From an uncultured Duncaniella sp. (GTDB taxonomy: Bacteria > Bacteroidota > Bacteroidia > Bacteroidales > Muribaculaceae), in assembly GCA_958352885.1 (NCBI GenBank), contig CATWQI010000017.1, positions 1-20,726 on the forward strand: a stretch of DNA of 20,726 nucleotides. The letters are read 5' to 3'. Under the pieces are notes generated by a model, which was not told the DNA's origin, did no database searches, and saw only the letters and a list, made by a program, of their open reading frames with translations. This document shows, piece after piece, positions 7,217 to 14,774 of the stretch. The first letter of the stretch is position 1. The number at the start of each line of letters is the position of its first letter. The translations under genes and the position numbers were made by a program.

Positions 7217-8080
7217 TTATTTGGTAGTGTTGGAAAATACCTCTGAACTACGATTGTTGGTATATGGTTTGAATTTAATCCATTCCTCAAGTTTTGCTCC
7301 TTTGGTACGGCGGTATATCTGATAGGTTTCTCCACATCCGTTTAAGAGAATCCTGTCGGGGGTATACGATATGAATGACCAGTATATTCCTCCGTCTGGA
7401 CAAAATGTGCATGCGTCGGCTTTGAATTTGGAATTGTCAATTTCAAGGTCGTGCATGGCTTTAGCCAGATTGTCTTGCATTATCGATGCGGTATATTCCC
7501 CGGTATTTTTGTTTTTCATCATACGTATGTTCTGGAAGAATAACGTCCCATTATTGTTATTGCGTGTCGCAGCTGCGCGGATATAGGTCATGTTGGGGAG
7601 GACCATATACACAAACAAATGGCGGTTGGTATTTATTTCGCAATAAACTGAATTGCTGTCGTGTTCATAATGCACTCCGAGTCTCCATTCTTGCAGTCGG
7701 TCTCCTATATTGAATTTAGAGGTGGCTGAAGGCATATCATAAGGGGTGCAGGTTTCTATCTCTTCGACTTTTGACAGAGTATGATTCCCTATTGACAGCC
7801 GGTTTGAATCGATGGAAATGTCAAGTGGCGAGATGTTTGTTGTCGTGACGGAGGAATCGTTAAAAATGGTCTGTCTGGTTATATCTCGTGACGGTATGGC
7901 AATATATGCTTGCATGAGGCTACCTTTTTTCTCGAAAAATATACATACAGAGTCGGTTATTACCGCTTCGGCAGAATCAGAAGCCCAGACTCCTTTACAG
8001 GTCCTGAATGAGTCTGAAGCATTAATGGCATTTGATATGAACAATAGTAGAAATAATGTGATAATAGCTTTGTAATTCAT
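7217..8080 (-). CDS. Exported Cys-rich protein, function unknown
   Basis: The 287-aa protein starts with a clear signal peptide (MNYKAIITLFLLLFISNAINA, then SDSF). The mature part is beta-rich, and its early GVWASDSAEAVITDSVCIFF could begin a lipocalin-like or small beta-barrel fold (guess). It contains seven cysteines after the signal peptide, including a CTFC (CxxC) motif followed by PDGGIYWSF, and NGCGETYQIYRR. Periplasmic proteins with many cysteines are often disulfide-bonded, but the odd number here leaves one free or ligand-bound. There is no lipobox. I do not recognise a family. The upstream region lacks a standard promoter but carries two perfect inverted repeats. Confidence 0.65.
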   Translation of the reverse strand: MNYKAIITLFLLLFISNAINASDSFRTCKGVWASDSAEAVITDSVCIFFEKKGSLMQAYIAIPSRDITRQTIFNDSSVTTTNISPLDISIDSNRLSIGNHTLSKVEEIETCTPYDMPSATSKFNIGDRLQEWRLGVHYEHDSNSVYCEINTNRHLFVYMVLPNMTYIRAAATRNNNNGTLFFQNIRMMKNKNTGEYTASIMQDNLAKAMHDLEIDNSKFKADACTFCPDGGIYWSFISYTPDRILLNGCGETYQIYRRTKGAKLEEWIKFKPYTNNRSSEVFSNTTK

Positions 8081-8095
8081 ATTTTATATATTTAA

Positions 8096-8113
8096 TTGTC
8101 TAAAAATAGACAA
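8096..8113. promoter_or_regulatory. Perfect dyad TTGTCTA-N4-TAGACAA upstream of the exported-protein gene
   Basis: The 7-bp arms at 8096-8102 and 8107-8113 are perfectly complementary around AAAA, starting 16 bp upstream of the ATG at 8080. Size and symmetry suit a dimeric repressor or activator site, or a short leader hairpin. No housekeeping TAnnTTTG box is visible here. Confidence 0.4.
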
Positions 8114-8163
8114 GATGAGTTGGAATGTAATTATATGAATAAGACGGATAAAGATGTAAAATA

Positions 8164-8193
8164 TAACATTAGCAATATGAAAAAGTAATGTTA
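8164..8193. repeat. Inverted repeat TAACATTA-N14-TAATGTTA
   Basis: The 8-bp arms at 8164-8171 and 8186-8193 are exact reverse complements with a 14-nt spacer. No T-run follows on the plus strand, so it is not an obvious terminator. It lies between the exported-protein gene and ribonuclease Z and may be a regulator site. Confidence 0.35.
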
Positions 8194-8294
8194 GACGATT
8201 AGAACTCAGTATTTATGAAAAATAGAATATGTCAGGACCCAATGAAGATGGATATAAATTCATAATACTTGGCGGCAGGATGGAACATATTTTG

Positions 8295-8302
8295 TATCTT
8301 TG
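8295..8302 (+). promoter_or_regulatory. -7 box (TATCTTTG) of the ribonuclease Z gene
   Basis: TATCTTTG matches TAnnTTTG and ends 7 bp before the ATG at 8310. A near-match CTTG at 8268-8271 lies 23 bp upstream, slightly too far for an ideal -33. The transcript would have a leader of only a few nucleotides. Confidence 0.5.
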
Positions 8303-8309
8303 TAGAGTT

Positions 8310-9230
8310 ATGGCAAAGTTTCAGGTAAACATATTGGGGTGTGGCTCTGCCACTCCCACAATCAGACATCAGCCGTCATGTCAGGTGATAGATTTCCGTG
8401 ACAAGCTTTTTATGGTTGATTGTGGTGAGGGTGCGCAGCTGCAATTTCGAAAGATGGGATTGAAATTCTCTCGGCTTAACCATATTTTCATATCACATCT
8501 GCATGGCGACCACATGTTCGGGTTACCGGGGCTATTGTCTACAATGGCTCTTCACGAAGTGTCGGGCTCAGTTACCATACATATATTCAGAGAGGGAGCT
8601 GAGTTGCTTAAGGTGTGGATGGACTACTTCAATCGCAATTCTCCGTTTGAAATAATCTATGATGTGATTGAGGTAGGGGAGAGGCGTGTGGTATACGAGG
8701 ATTCCGGCATTACTGTAGAAACTTTCCCGCTGTATCACCGCACACCCTGCACAGGTTATATATTTAGGGAAAAGGCTAAACTGCGTCATATAAAAGGAGA
8801 CATGGTAAAGTTCCATAATGTGCCGGTATGGCAGATGCAAGGGCTTAAAGAAGGCAAGGATTTTGTTAAGGAGGACGGAACGATAATCCCTAATGAATTG
8901 TTGACCTCACAGGCTGACCCTTGCGTTAGCTATGCGTATTGCAGCGACACAATGTTTGATATGCGTGTTGCAGAGGATACGAAAGGAATTGATACAATTT
9001 ACCATGAGGCGACTTACGATGATTCGCTTGAAGTGAAAGCCCGTGAACGTGGACATTCCACAGCTCGTCAGGCAGCGTGTATAGCAAAGGCGGCGGGGGC
9101 AAAACATCTTATAATAGGACATTTTTCCAAACGCTATCAAAGTGAGGCGCAGTTGCTTAAAGAAGCTCGTGAGGAATTTGATGATGTGGTTGTGGCTGAT
9201 GAGGGTTTGCGTGTCGAGTTGTTAAAATAA
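8310..9230 (+). CDS. rnz: Ribonuclease Z (tRNA 3'-processing endonuclease)
   Basis: The ATG at 8310 gives 306 aa, the usual length of the short bacterial form, and matches the family N-terminus (MAKFQVNILGCGSATPT). An upstream TTG/ATG frame from 8229 would run through the promoter. The metallo-beta-lactamase motif HLHGDH (His63, His65, Asp67, His68) is intact. Further metal ligands are seen in YCSDT (Asp), the GHST region and IIGHFSKRY (His). The family cuts the 3' trailer from tRNA precursors or acts on other structured RNA in the cytoplasm. The gene is monocistronic here and ends at the terminator at 9377-9416. Confidence 0.93.
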   Translation: MAKFQVNILGCGSATPTIRHQPSCQVIDFRDKLFMVDCGEGAQLQFRKMGLKFSRLNHIFISHLHGDHMFGLPGLLSTMALHEVSGSVTIHIFREGAELLKVWMDYFNRNSPFEIIYDVIEVGERRVVYEDSGITVETFPLYHRTPCTGYIFREKAKLRHIKGDMVKFHNVPVWQMQGLKEGKDFVKEDGTIIPNELLTSQADPCVSYAYCSDTMFDMRVAEDTKGIDTIYHEATYDDSLEVKARERGHSTARQAACIAKAAGAKHLIIGHFSKRYQSEAQLLKEAREEFDDVVVADEGLRVELLK

Positions 9231-9376
9231 TATAAAATTTTAGTTAACAGTGTAACTTTTTGCTTCCTTATGCGTCATATAAGTGAATACTAAGTTCAGA
9301 ATAACATATAAACGAATTAATTTAAGAGCTTCCAAAATTTCTAAGGCAAATTAGAACGCCAAGTAAAGAAACAGTA

Positions 9377-9416
9377 AAGAGGACGAATCGTGATGATTCT
9401 GTCCTCTTGATTTTTT
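9377..9416 (+). terminator. Intrinsic terminator downstream of ribonuclease Z
   Basis: AAGAGGACGAATC (9377-9389) pairs with GATTCTGTCCTCTT (9395-9408), a 13-bp stem with one bulge and a 5-nt loop, followed by six T residues (9411-9416). It lies about 147 bp after the rnz stop. A weaker 5-bp hairpin with a T-run (AGTTA...TAACT, 9242-9261) lies nearer to the gene. The 9231-9376 stretch otherwise holds nothing I can identify. Confidence 0.85.
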
Positions 9417-9496
9417 GCCTGATTACAAAAGTGATATTATACCTGTATCCGTCTTTTGGCTGGATGCCGATGTCTTATCAGGAATTGGGGGGAAGT

Positions 9497-10246
9497 TTAC
9501 TCCTGGTCATCGTCAGGTCGCAGCGTAAGGGTGCGACTTGATATATAGTCGGCGAATACCTGTTTGTAACTTTCAGAGACAGGAATGAATGTTTTCCCGA
9601 ATACTATGCGGTTTCGTTCAATGATTTTTATCTTAGACAGATTGACAATGTATGATCGGTGTACTCGCATGAATTTGTTTGCAGGCAGTGAACGCTCCAA
9701 AGCTTTCATGCTTATAAGTGTCATGATAGACTTTTCGGCTCCTTCGGTATATATTTTCACGTAATCCTTTAGTCCTTCTATGTAAAGTATGTCTTTTATA
9801 GGAATCTGGACAAGCTTGTACTCGCTCTTCACTATGATATGGTCTTGCCCGGAAGTTGTTAGCCCCGGTTCTTGCTTGCGGCTGTTTAGTTCCGCCCATT
9901 GTAATGCGCGGTTTCCGGCAGCGAGAAATTCGTCATAGCTGATTGGCTTGAGTAGATAATCGAGCGCATTGACACGGAATCCCTCTACCGCATAATTATC
10001 ATAAGCGGTAGTGAAAATTACACGGACGGATGATGGGATTATCTTGGCAAACTCAATGCCGTTGAGTTGTGGCATGTTGATGTCAAGAAATACAACATCC
10101 ACTTCGCCTTCAAGGATAGTCGAGATGGCATCTTTCGGAGAGGAAAACTCGCCGGCGAGTTCCATGAAAGGGGTCTTTGATATATAGGAAGCGATGAGTC
10201 CTGATGCTAAAGGCTCGTCATCGACAACGCAGCAACGGAGTGTCAT
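9497..10246 (-). CDS. LytTR-family response regulator
   Basis: The 249-aa protein has a receiver domain (about 3-118) with Asp9-Asp10, phosphorylation site Asp55 (VFLDINMPQLNG) and Lys100 (LLKP). The C-terminal LytTR DNA-binding domain (about 140-240) shows VQIPIKDILYIEGLKDYVKI and MRVHRSYIVNLSKI. It starts 4 bp after the kinase gene, so the pair forms one operon. Targets are not evident from the window. Such pairs in Bacteroidetes often act on envelope or polysaccharide functions, but nothing here shows that. Confidence 0.93.
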   Translation of the reverse strand: MTLRCCVVDDEPLASGLIASYISKTPFMELAGEFSSPKDAISTILEGEVDVVFLDINMPQLNGIEFAKIIPSSVRVIFTTAYDNYAVEGFRVNALDYLLKPISYDEFLAAGNRALQWAELNSRKQEPGLTTSGQDHIIVKSEYKLVQIPIKDILYIEGLKDYVKIYTEGAEKSIMTLISMKALERSLPANKFMRVHRSYIVNLSKIKIIERNRIVFGKTFIPVSESYKQVFADYISSRTLTLRPDDDQE

Positions 10247-10250
10247 TTGT

Positions 10251-11375
10251 CTATTTGTGAGTTGAGGTTAATAGATTATCGGTAGTATGTTCTGGGTTTA
10301 CATGGTCAAGGGGTATTGTGAGGTTGACGCTGTATGTTGTGCCTGAAGCAGAGACATCAAATATGGCGCGGTCTCCGTAGAGCAGTTGAAGGCGACGGCG
10401 CAGATTCTGCATCCCTATACCTCCCTGCGTTGCTTTCTCGTGGCTTTCCGCAGTCATGGTATTGGATGTGTGGCATTTTATCATCCCGTCGGCGGCAATG
10501 ATATCAATCTCTATTTTGTCTTCAGGTGAATTATGTATCCCATGTTTGAACACATTTTCTATTACTGTGATGAAAAGCAGCGGTGCTATCGTCGAATTGG
10601 CGCAGTTGCCGGCATCAAGATTTACTGAAATGTCAAGCGATGGTTTTAGCCTTAGCCTCATAAGCTTTACATAGTTGTTTATGAAGTCTATTTCCTGTCT
10701 GACAGTGACTGATGTAGGAGTATCATAAAGCACATATCTTAGCAGCCTGCTCAGTTCATGCACTGCATCCTGAGCTTTAGTCGGGGAGATAGCTATTAGG
10801 GCGTAGATGCTATTTAGGGTATTGAATAAGAAATGAGGATTGAGTTGACTTTTTAGATTTTTAAGTTCTTCTTCCCTTTGGGCACTTACGAGGTCTTTCT
10901 TTTGCTGGCTGAGCTGTTTCCATTTATCTCCGAGTCTGAGAGCGACAGCAAGTCCGACTGTGAATACTATCATTACCACATCACGGAGCAGAGATGAAGT
11001 CCAGCGGGCGATACGTACATATTCCGGCTGCTCTTGAAGCCTTTTAGGTATTTTCTTGCCGGGAATGTGAAACTGGTCTCCCCAATATCTCCAAATCAGA
11101 TACAGAATCAGTAGGGCGGTAAGTACGACAAGGAGATTGTAACCGAGAAATCGGAGCACCTTGTGTGGCTTCTCAATGCTACGTTCTATTATGTAATAGT
11201 AGTTGACGTAGAATATGAATATGTATACTAACGCCTTGGCGTAAGCCCATACGTGCACGGGTTTGAGTGGGGATGATAGACCCCAGAGCACTTCCGGCAA
11301 CACAAATAGTATAGTGATGCAGAGTAGATGGGTCAGAAACGTTGTGAATTGCTGCTTGTGACTGTAATCGCGCAT
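10251..11375 (-). CDS. LytS-type membrane histidine kinase (His_kinase family)
   Basis: The 374-aa protein has four predicted TM helices (about 17-33, 46-62, 78-96, 130-147) and no large outside domain, so it probably senses within the membrane. A short coiled coil (about 150-175) leads to the His_kinase domain with His181 in LNPHFLFNTLNSIYAL. A HATPase_c-like C-terminus carries a PLLFITVIENVFKHG N-box and GGIGMQNLRRRLQLLYG. It is the first gene of a two-gene operon with the LytTR regulator. A terminator for tsf (11498-11536) and its own promoter (11410-11441) separate it from the ribosomal operon. Confidence 0.92.
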   Translation of the reverse strand: MRDYSHKQQFTTFLTHLLCITILFVLPEVLWGLSSPLKPVHVWAYAKALVYIFIFYVNYYYIIERSIEKPHKVLRFLGYNLLVVLTALLILYLIWRYWGDQFHIPGKKIPKRLQEQPEYVRIARWTSSLLRDVVMIVFTVGLAVALRLGDKWKQLSQQKKDLVSAQREEELKNLKSQLNPHFLFNTLNSIYALIAISPTKAQDAVHELSRLLRYVLYDTPTSVTVRQEIDFINNYVKLMRLRLKPSLDISVNLDAGNCANSTIAPLLFITVIENVFKHGIHNSPEDKIEIDIIAADGMIKCHTSNTMTAESHEKATQGGIGMQNLRRRLQLLYGDRAIFDVSASGTTYSVNLTIPLDHVNPEHTTDNLLTSTHK

Positions 11376-11409
11376 GTGTGATAATTGATGTTGGGGAAGC
11401 TAAGTCATG

Positions 11410-11441
11410 CAAAGTTATGCTATTTTGGTCGTGAAAGCAAG
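11410..11441 (-). promoter_or_regulatory. Promoter of the LytS/LytTR operon
   Basis: The minus strand has TAACTTTG at 11417-11410 (TAnnTTTG) with CTTG at 11441-11438, 20 bp upstream, a one-base variant of the -33 TTTG. The inferred start near 11406 gives a leader of about 30 nt to the ATG at 11375. Confidence 0.6.
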
Positions 11442-11497
11442 AAATTTAGACATTTCCCTTTGTTTCGCCGACAGATTTCATATAACAATATGTAGAT

Positions 11498-11536
11498 AAA
11501 AAACAGTCGGTTGCCGAATTGTTCGGTAACCGACTG
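11498..11536 (-). terminator. Intrinsic terminator of the rplM-rpsI-rpsB-tsf operon
   Basis: On the minus strand CAGTCGGTTACCGAA pairs with TTCGGCAACCGACTG (15 bp with one mismatch) around a 3-nt CAA loop. It is followed by six T residues (11503-11498). It lies 24 bp beyond the tsf stop. Confidence 0.93.
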
Positions 11537-11560
11537 ACGTATTGCGATGTTATGACTTTA

Positions 11561-12553
11561 TTAGTCCTGGTTCAGGTTTACACGCTTGAAGTCAACAACT
11601 ACAAGACCCTTCTGAGTCTGGTCAAGGAATTGACCTACTGTGAGCTTGCTGTCCTGGACATATTCCTGCTCCATGAGGCAAGACTCTTTGAAGAACTTGT
11701 TAAGACGACCGTTTGCGATATTCTGAATCATAGCTTCGGGCAGATTGGCGGCCTTGGCTTCAGCTGTAGCCTTCATGATTTCTCGGCCCTTAGCTGCATC
11801 TTCTTCAGTAATCCATCCTTTAGAGATGTTACTTTCGATATGATCTTCGGTATCAAAGTGATTGGGGTTGAGACCTGCTTTCTTCAATGCTGCCTCAACA
11901 GCCTTGCGAACCTGCTCCTGCTTGGTCTTTTCAATAGCTACGCTTATTTCCTGATCAATGGTAGCCTGGGGAACGTCGTTACGTGACACGGCTACGGGGT
12001 TCATTGATGCAATCTGCATGCATATTTCGCGACCAACCTGTGCGTCAACGCCTTCAAGGTTAAAGCCTACGATGGCTGCAAGCTTGTTGTTAAAGTGGTT
12101 GTAGGCTGCTGCTGTAGGAGCTTCAACGGTTACGTATGCGCCGATTTCAGTCTTTTCACCGGTCTTTCCGCTCTCCTCTGTGATGAGGTCTGCGATAGTC
12201 TGACCGTCAACAACGAATGCCTTGAGCTCTTCAACAGTCTTGAACTTGTTCTCCATCGCGATGTCGATGAGTTTAGTAGCAAGAGCCACGAAACCGGCAT
12301 TCTTAGCAACGAAGTCAGTCTCACAGTTGAGAGCGAGGATAGCTGCGAACTTGCCGTCGGTCTTGGCGATAACGTGACCTTCAGAAGCCTGACGGTCCTC
12401 ACGCTTGGCTGCTACTGCCTGACCCTTCTTGCGAAGAATCTCGACAGCTGCCTCGATGTCGCCGTTAGTTTCGGCAAGAGCTTTTTTGCAGTCCATCAAG
12501 CCGGCGCTGGTTAGGTTGCGGAGCTTGGTGATTTCTGCCATTGTAACTGCCAT
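11561..12553 (-). CDS. tsf: Translation elongation factor Ts
   Basis: The 330-aa protein recycles EF-Tu by GDP release. The N-terminus (MAVTMAEITKLRNLTSAGLM, then DCKKALAETNGD) shows the UBA-like domain and the T-x-AGLMDCKKAL signature. The second signature ETDFVAKN is present (LNCETDFVAKNAGF). The core and C-terminal EF-Tu-interaction parts end with YVQDSKLTVGQFLDQ. The first ATG was chosen because Bacteroidales homologues start MAVTMA. It is the last gene of the ribosomal operon, 37 bp after rpsB, and is followed by a strong terminator. Confidence 0.97.
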   Translation of the reverse strand: MAVTMAEITKLRNLTSAGLMDCKKALAETNGDIEAAVEILRKKGQAVAAKREDRQASEGHVIAKTDGKFAAILALNCETDFVAKNAGFVALATKLIDIAMENKFKTVEELKAFVVDGQTIADLITEESGKTGEKTEIGAYVTVEAPTAAAYNHFNNKLAAIVGFNLEGVDAQVGREICMQIASMNPVAVSRNDVPQATIDQEISVAIEKTKQEQVRKAVEAALKKAGLNPNHFDTEDHIESNISKGWITEEDAAKGREIMKATAEAKAANLPEAMIQNIANGRLNKFFKESCLMEQEYVQDSKLTVGQFLDQTQKGLVVVDFKRVNLNQD

Positions 12554-12590
12554 AATATATGTAGTTTTTAGGAGTTTAAAATTGATTTAA

Positions 12591-13418
12591 TTATTCGGCT
12601 GCGGGTGCTTCTGCGGGAGCTGCTGCCTCGGCGGGTGCCTCTGCTGCATCCTTGCGGTTAACACGACGGCGCTCGCGACGGGGGGCTGCTTCAACGTTCT
12701 CGGCAGATGCTTTTTCGTCTGCCTTCTCTACCTTACGCTCCTCGAGACCTTCGTTGATTGAATCACATACGGTGTTGAGGATAATTTCGATTGACTTCGA
12801 TGCATCATCGTTAGCGGGGATGACAAAGTCAACGTTGTTGGGGTCAGAGTTGGTGTCAACGATGGCAAATACGGGGATACCGAGGCGGTTAGCTTCAGCT
12901 ACTGCGATGTGCTCCTTGCAAACGTCAACAACGAAAAGAGCAGATGGAAGACGGTTCAGATCTGCGATAGAACCGAGGTTCTTCTCAAGCTTGGCACGCT
13001 GGCGGGTTATCTGAAGTTTCTCGCGCTTTGAAAGGTTGTCAAATGTACCGTCCTTGAACATCTTGTCAATGGAGGTCATTTTCTTAACGGCCTTGCGGAT
13101 AGTCGGGAAGTTGGTAAGCATACCACCGGGCCAACGCTCTATAACATAGGGCATATTGACGCTTTCAGCTTTAGTGGCAAGGATTTCCTTTGCCTGCTTC
13201 TTGGTTGCAACGAAGAGAATCTTCTTGCCACCCTTGGCTATGTTGCGGAGAGCTGCTGCAGCCTCCTCAAGCTTAGCCTGAGTCTTATAGAGGTCTATGA
13301 TGTGGATACCGTTACGCTCCATGAAGATATAAGGAGCCATAGCAGGATTCCATTTTCTTTTCATGTGGCCAAAATGGCAACCTGCTTCGAGGAGTTGGTC
13401 AAATGTTGGAGTTGACAT
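12591..13418 (-). CDS. rpsB: 30S ribosomal protein S2 (uS2) with acidic Ala/Pro-rich tail
   Basis: The 275-aa protein matches S2 throughout: LLEAGCHFGHMKRKWNPAMA, RWPGGMLTNFPTIRKAVKKM, NRLPSALFVVDVCKEHIAVA and IPVFAIVDTNSDPNNVDFVI. After about residue 225 it carries a low-complexity extension: a charged part with RRERRR, then repeats of APAEA. In Bacteroidetes such S2 tails occur, but their role is not clear to me. It lies between rpsI (121 bp upstream) and tsf (37 bp downstream) in one operon. Confidence 0.97.
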   Translation of the reverse strand: MSTPTFDQLLEAGCHFGHMKRKWNPAMAPYIFMERNGIHIIDLYKTQAKLEEAAAALRNIAKGGKKILFVATKKQAKEILATKAESVNMPYVIERWPGGMLTNFPTIRKAVKKMTSIDKMFKDGTFDNLSKREKLQITRQRAKLEKNLGSIADLNRLPSALFVVDVCKEHIAVAEANRLGIPVFAIVDTNSDPNNVDFVIPANDDASKSIEIILNTVCDSINEGLEERKVEKADEKASAENVEAAPRRERRRVNRKDAAEAPAEAAAPAEAPAAE

Positions 13419-13539
13419 GATTGTTGATAATGTTGTTTACGTTCTTTTGAAAATTTACAATCAGGGAGTAGGGAACGTGTCCATCTCCAAGATTTAGATA
13501 CTAAACACTTGAGGGGAGAGGTAATAATATATGAAAATA

Positions 13540-13926
13540 TTAACGCTTTGAGAACTGGAAGCGCTTGCGTGCTTTGGGACGACCGGGCTTTTTGCGTTCT
13601 ACAACGCGAGGGTCGCGAGTCATGAAGCCTTCCACACGAAGTGCGTGCTTGTCCTCGGGGTTGATTTTCACAAGTGCGCGGGCAATGGCGAGACGGAGTG
13701 CCTCAGCCTGTCCCTTGTAGCCGCCACCATCAAGGTTAACCTTGATATCATACTTCTCAGCTGCATCAAGTGTGGTGAGAGGCTGCTTAACAATATACTG
13801 AAGGATGGAAGAGGGGAAGTACTTTTCCAAGGGGCGCTTGTTGATAGTGATTTGGCCGTTACCTTCCTTAACGATGACGCGAGCCACAGCGGCTTTACGA
13901 CGACCTACTGCATTAACTGATTCCAT
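13540..13926 (-). CDS. rpsI: 30S ribosomal protein S9 (uS9)
   Basis: The 128-aa protein has normal length and the family signatures VNAVGRRKAAVARV near the start and GGGYKGQAEALRLAIARAL in the middle. It ends in the typical basic tail KKPGRPKARKRFQFSKR that reaches into the P-site. It begins 7 bp after the rplM stop, as in most bacteria. Confidence 0.97.
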   Translation of the reverse strand: MESVNAVGRRKAAVARVIVKEGNGQITINKRPLEKYFPSSILQYIVKQPLTTLDAAEKYDIKVNLDGGGYKGQAEALRLAIARALVKINPEDKHALRVEGFMTRDPRVVERKKPGRPKARKRFQFSKR

Positions 13927-13933
13927 TCTTCAA

Positions 13934-14413
13934 TTATTTAATTTTATTAATGTCGATAACTACGGGATTCTGAGCTTCGTGGGGATGGTTGGGACCATTG
14001 TAAACATGCATGTTCTCAATGATGTGACGACCAAGACGGTTCTTGGGGAGCATACCCTTTACAACCTTGGTGAACAAGGGATGGTAGCCGGGTTTAACAT
14101 GCTTGTTGAATGATTTCTTCATCATAATCTCGGGAGTAGAGACGCGCTGTCCGCCGGGATAGCCGGTGTATGACAGATATTCGCGGTCAGTCCACTTTTT
14201 GCCGGTAAGACGTACTTTGTCGGCATTGATTACGATTACATTGTCTCCGCACTCCATGTTGGGTGAGTAGCTGGGCTTGTTTTTGCCACGGAGAATCAGA
14301 GCGATTTTTGCGCAAAGACGACCGAGCACCTGATCGGTAGCGTCAACGACAACCCAATTGTGCTCAACGTTCGCTGCGTTGGGGGTAAGGGTTTTGTAGC
14401 TTAAAGTATCCAC
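13934..14413 (-). CDS. rplM: 50S ribosomal protein L13 (uL13), GTG start
   Basis: The 159-aa protein shows NWVVVDATDQVLGRLCAKIA, NADKVRLTGKKW, YTGYPGGQRV and VKGMLPKNRLGR, all L13 hallmarks. The start codon is GTG at 14413: MDTLSYKT matches the Bacteroidales N-terminus, and an in-frame stop lies shortly upstream, so no ATG is available. It is the first gene of the rplM-rpsI-rpsB-tsf operon, behind a consensus promoter and a leader of about 107 nt. Confidence 0.97.
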   Translation of the reverse strand: MDTLSYKTLTPNAANVEHNWVVVDATDQVLGRLCAKIALILRGKNKPSYSPNMECGDNVIVINADKVRLTGKKWTDREYLSYTGYPGGQRVSTPEIMMKKSFNKHVKPGYHPLFTKVVKGMLPKNRLGRHIIENMHVYNGPNHPHEAQNPVVIDINKIK

Positions 14414-14520
14414 GTTAAATGTTTAATTAATAGATAGTTACTTTGCGAATGCACCATATTCAAGCTTGGCCAAAAGCATGAGCATGAGGCTATTCAGTTT
14501 ATTAATTGGACATAATCGGA
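14414..14520 (-). promoter_or_regulatory. 5' leader of the rplM operon, possible autoregulatory RNA
   Basis: This is the transcribed stretch between the inferred start (about 14520) and the GTG. It contains a GCTTTTGGCCAAGC hairpin (14464-14477) and a CTT/GAAT...ATTC/AAG stem with a bulge (14441-14464), which overlap and could be alternatives. A long leader before L13 is consistent with feedback control by a ribosomal protein. I recall predicted L13 leaders in Bacteroidia but cannot confirm that this matches them. Confidence 0.35.
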
Positions 14521-14523
14521 CTG

Positions 14524-14554
14524 CAAAGGTAGTGATTTCTTGTAAATTAACAAA
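14524..14554 (-). promoter_or_regulatory. Consensus promoter of the rplM-rpsI-rpsB-tsf operon
   Basis: On the minus strand TTTG (14554-14551) is followed after exactly 19 bp by TACCTTTG (14531-14524), the full Bacteroidetes primary promoter. The strength fits a ribosomal operon. Confidence 0.85.
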
Positions 14555-14717
14555 GTTTGTTTAGACATTTTTAACAAATGCTCCGCTTTGAGCCTGAATA
14601 CATATAATCGGAAGTGGGGATAGGTTTATGAGTGCAATTTTATTATAATATAAGGTGATGAAGTTTCGATTTAAAACGTTCTGGTTCCAATCGTCCTGAG
14701 CGGGCGTAACCGGATTA

Positions 14718-14749
14718 TTTGGGGCTTTCTTAAATTATGTTTAATTTTG
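14718..14749 (+). promoter_or_regulatory. Promoter of the YitT-family gene
   Basis: TTTG (14718-14721) and TAATTTTG (14742-14749) are separated by 20 bp. The inferred start near 14753 gives a leader of about 22 nt. Between this promoter and the divergent rplM promoter (14555-14717) I see no further gene or clear signal. Confidence 0.75.
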
Positions 14750-14774
14750 TCTGTGAATTAAAACATGTGACATT

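Noticed and set aside
8229..8309. N-terminal extension of ribonuclease Z
   Set aside because: The extra 27 residues cover the promoter box and are not part of the family; MAKFQVNILG is the usual start.
11519..11986. 155-aa plus-strand frame over tsf and its terminator
   Set aside because: It starts inside the tsf terminator and is antisense to the conserved EF-Ts gene; no family features.
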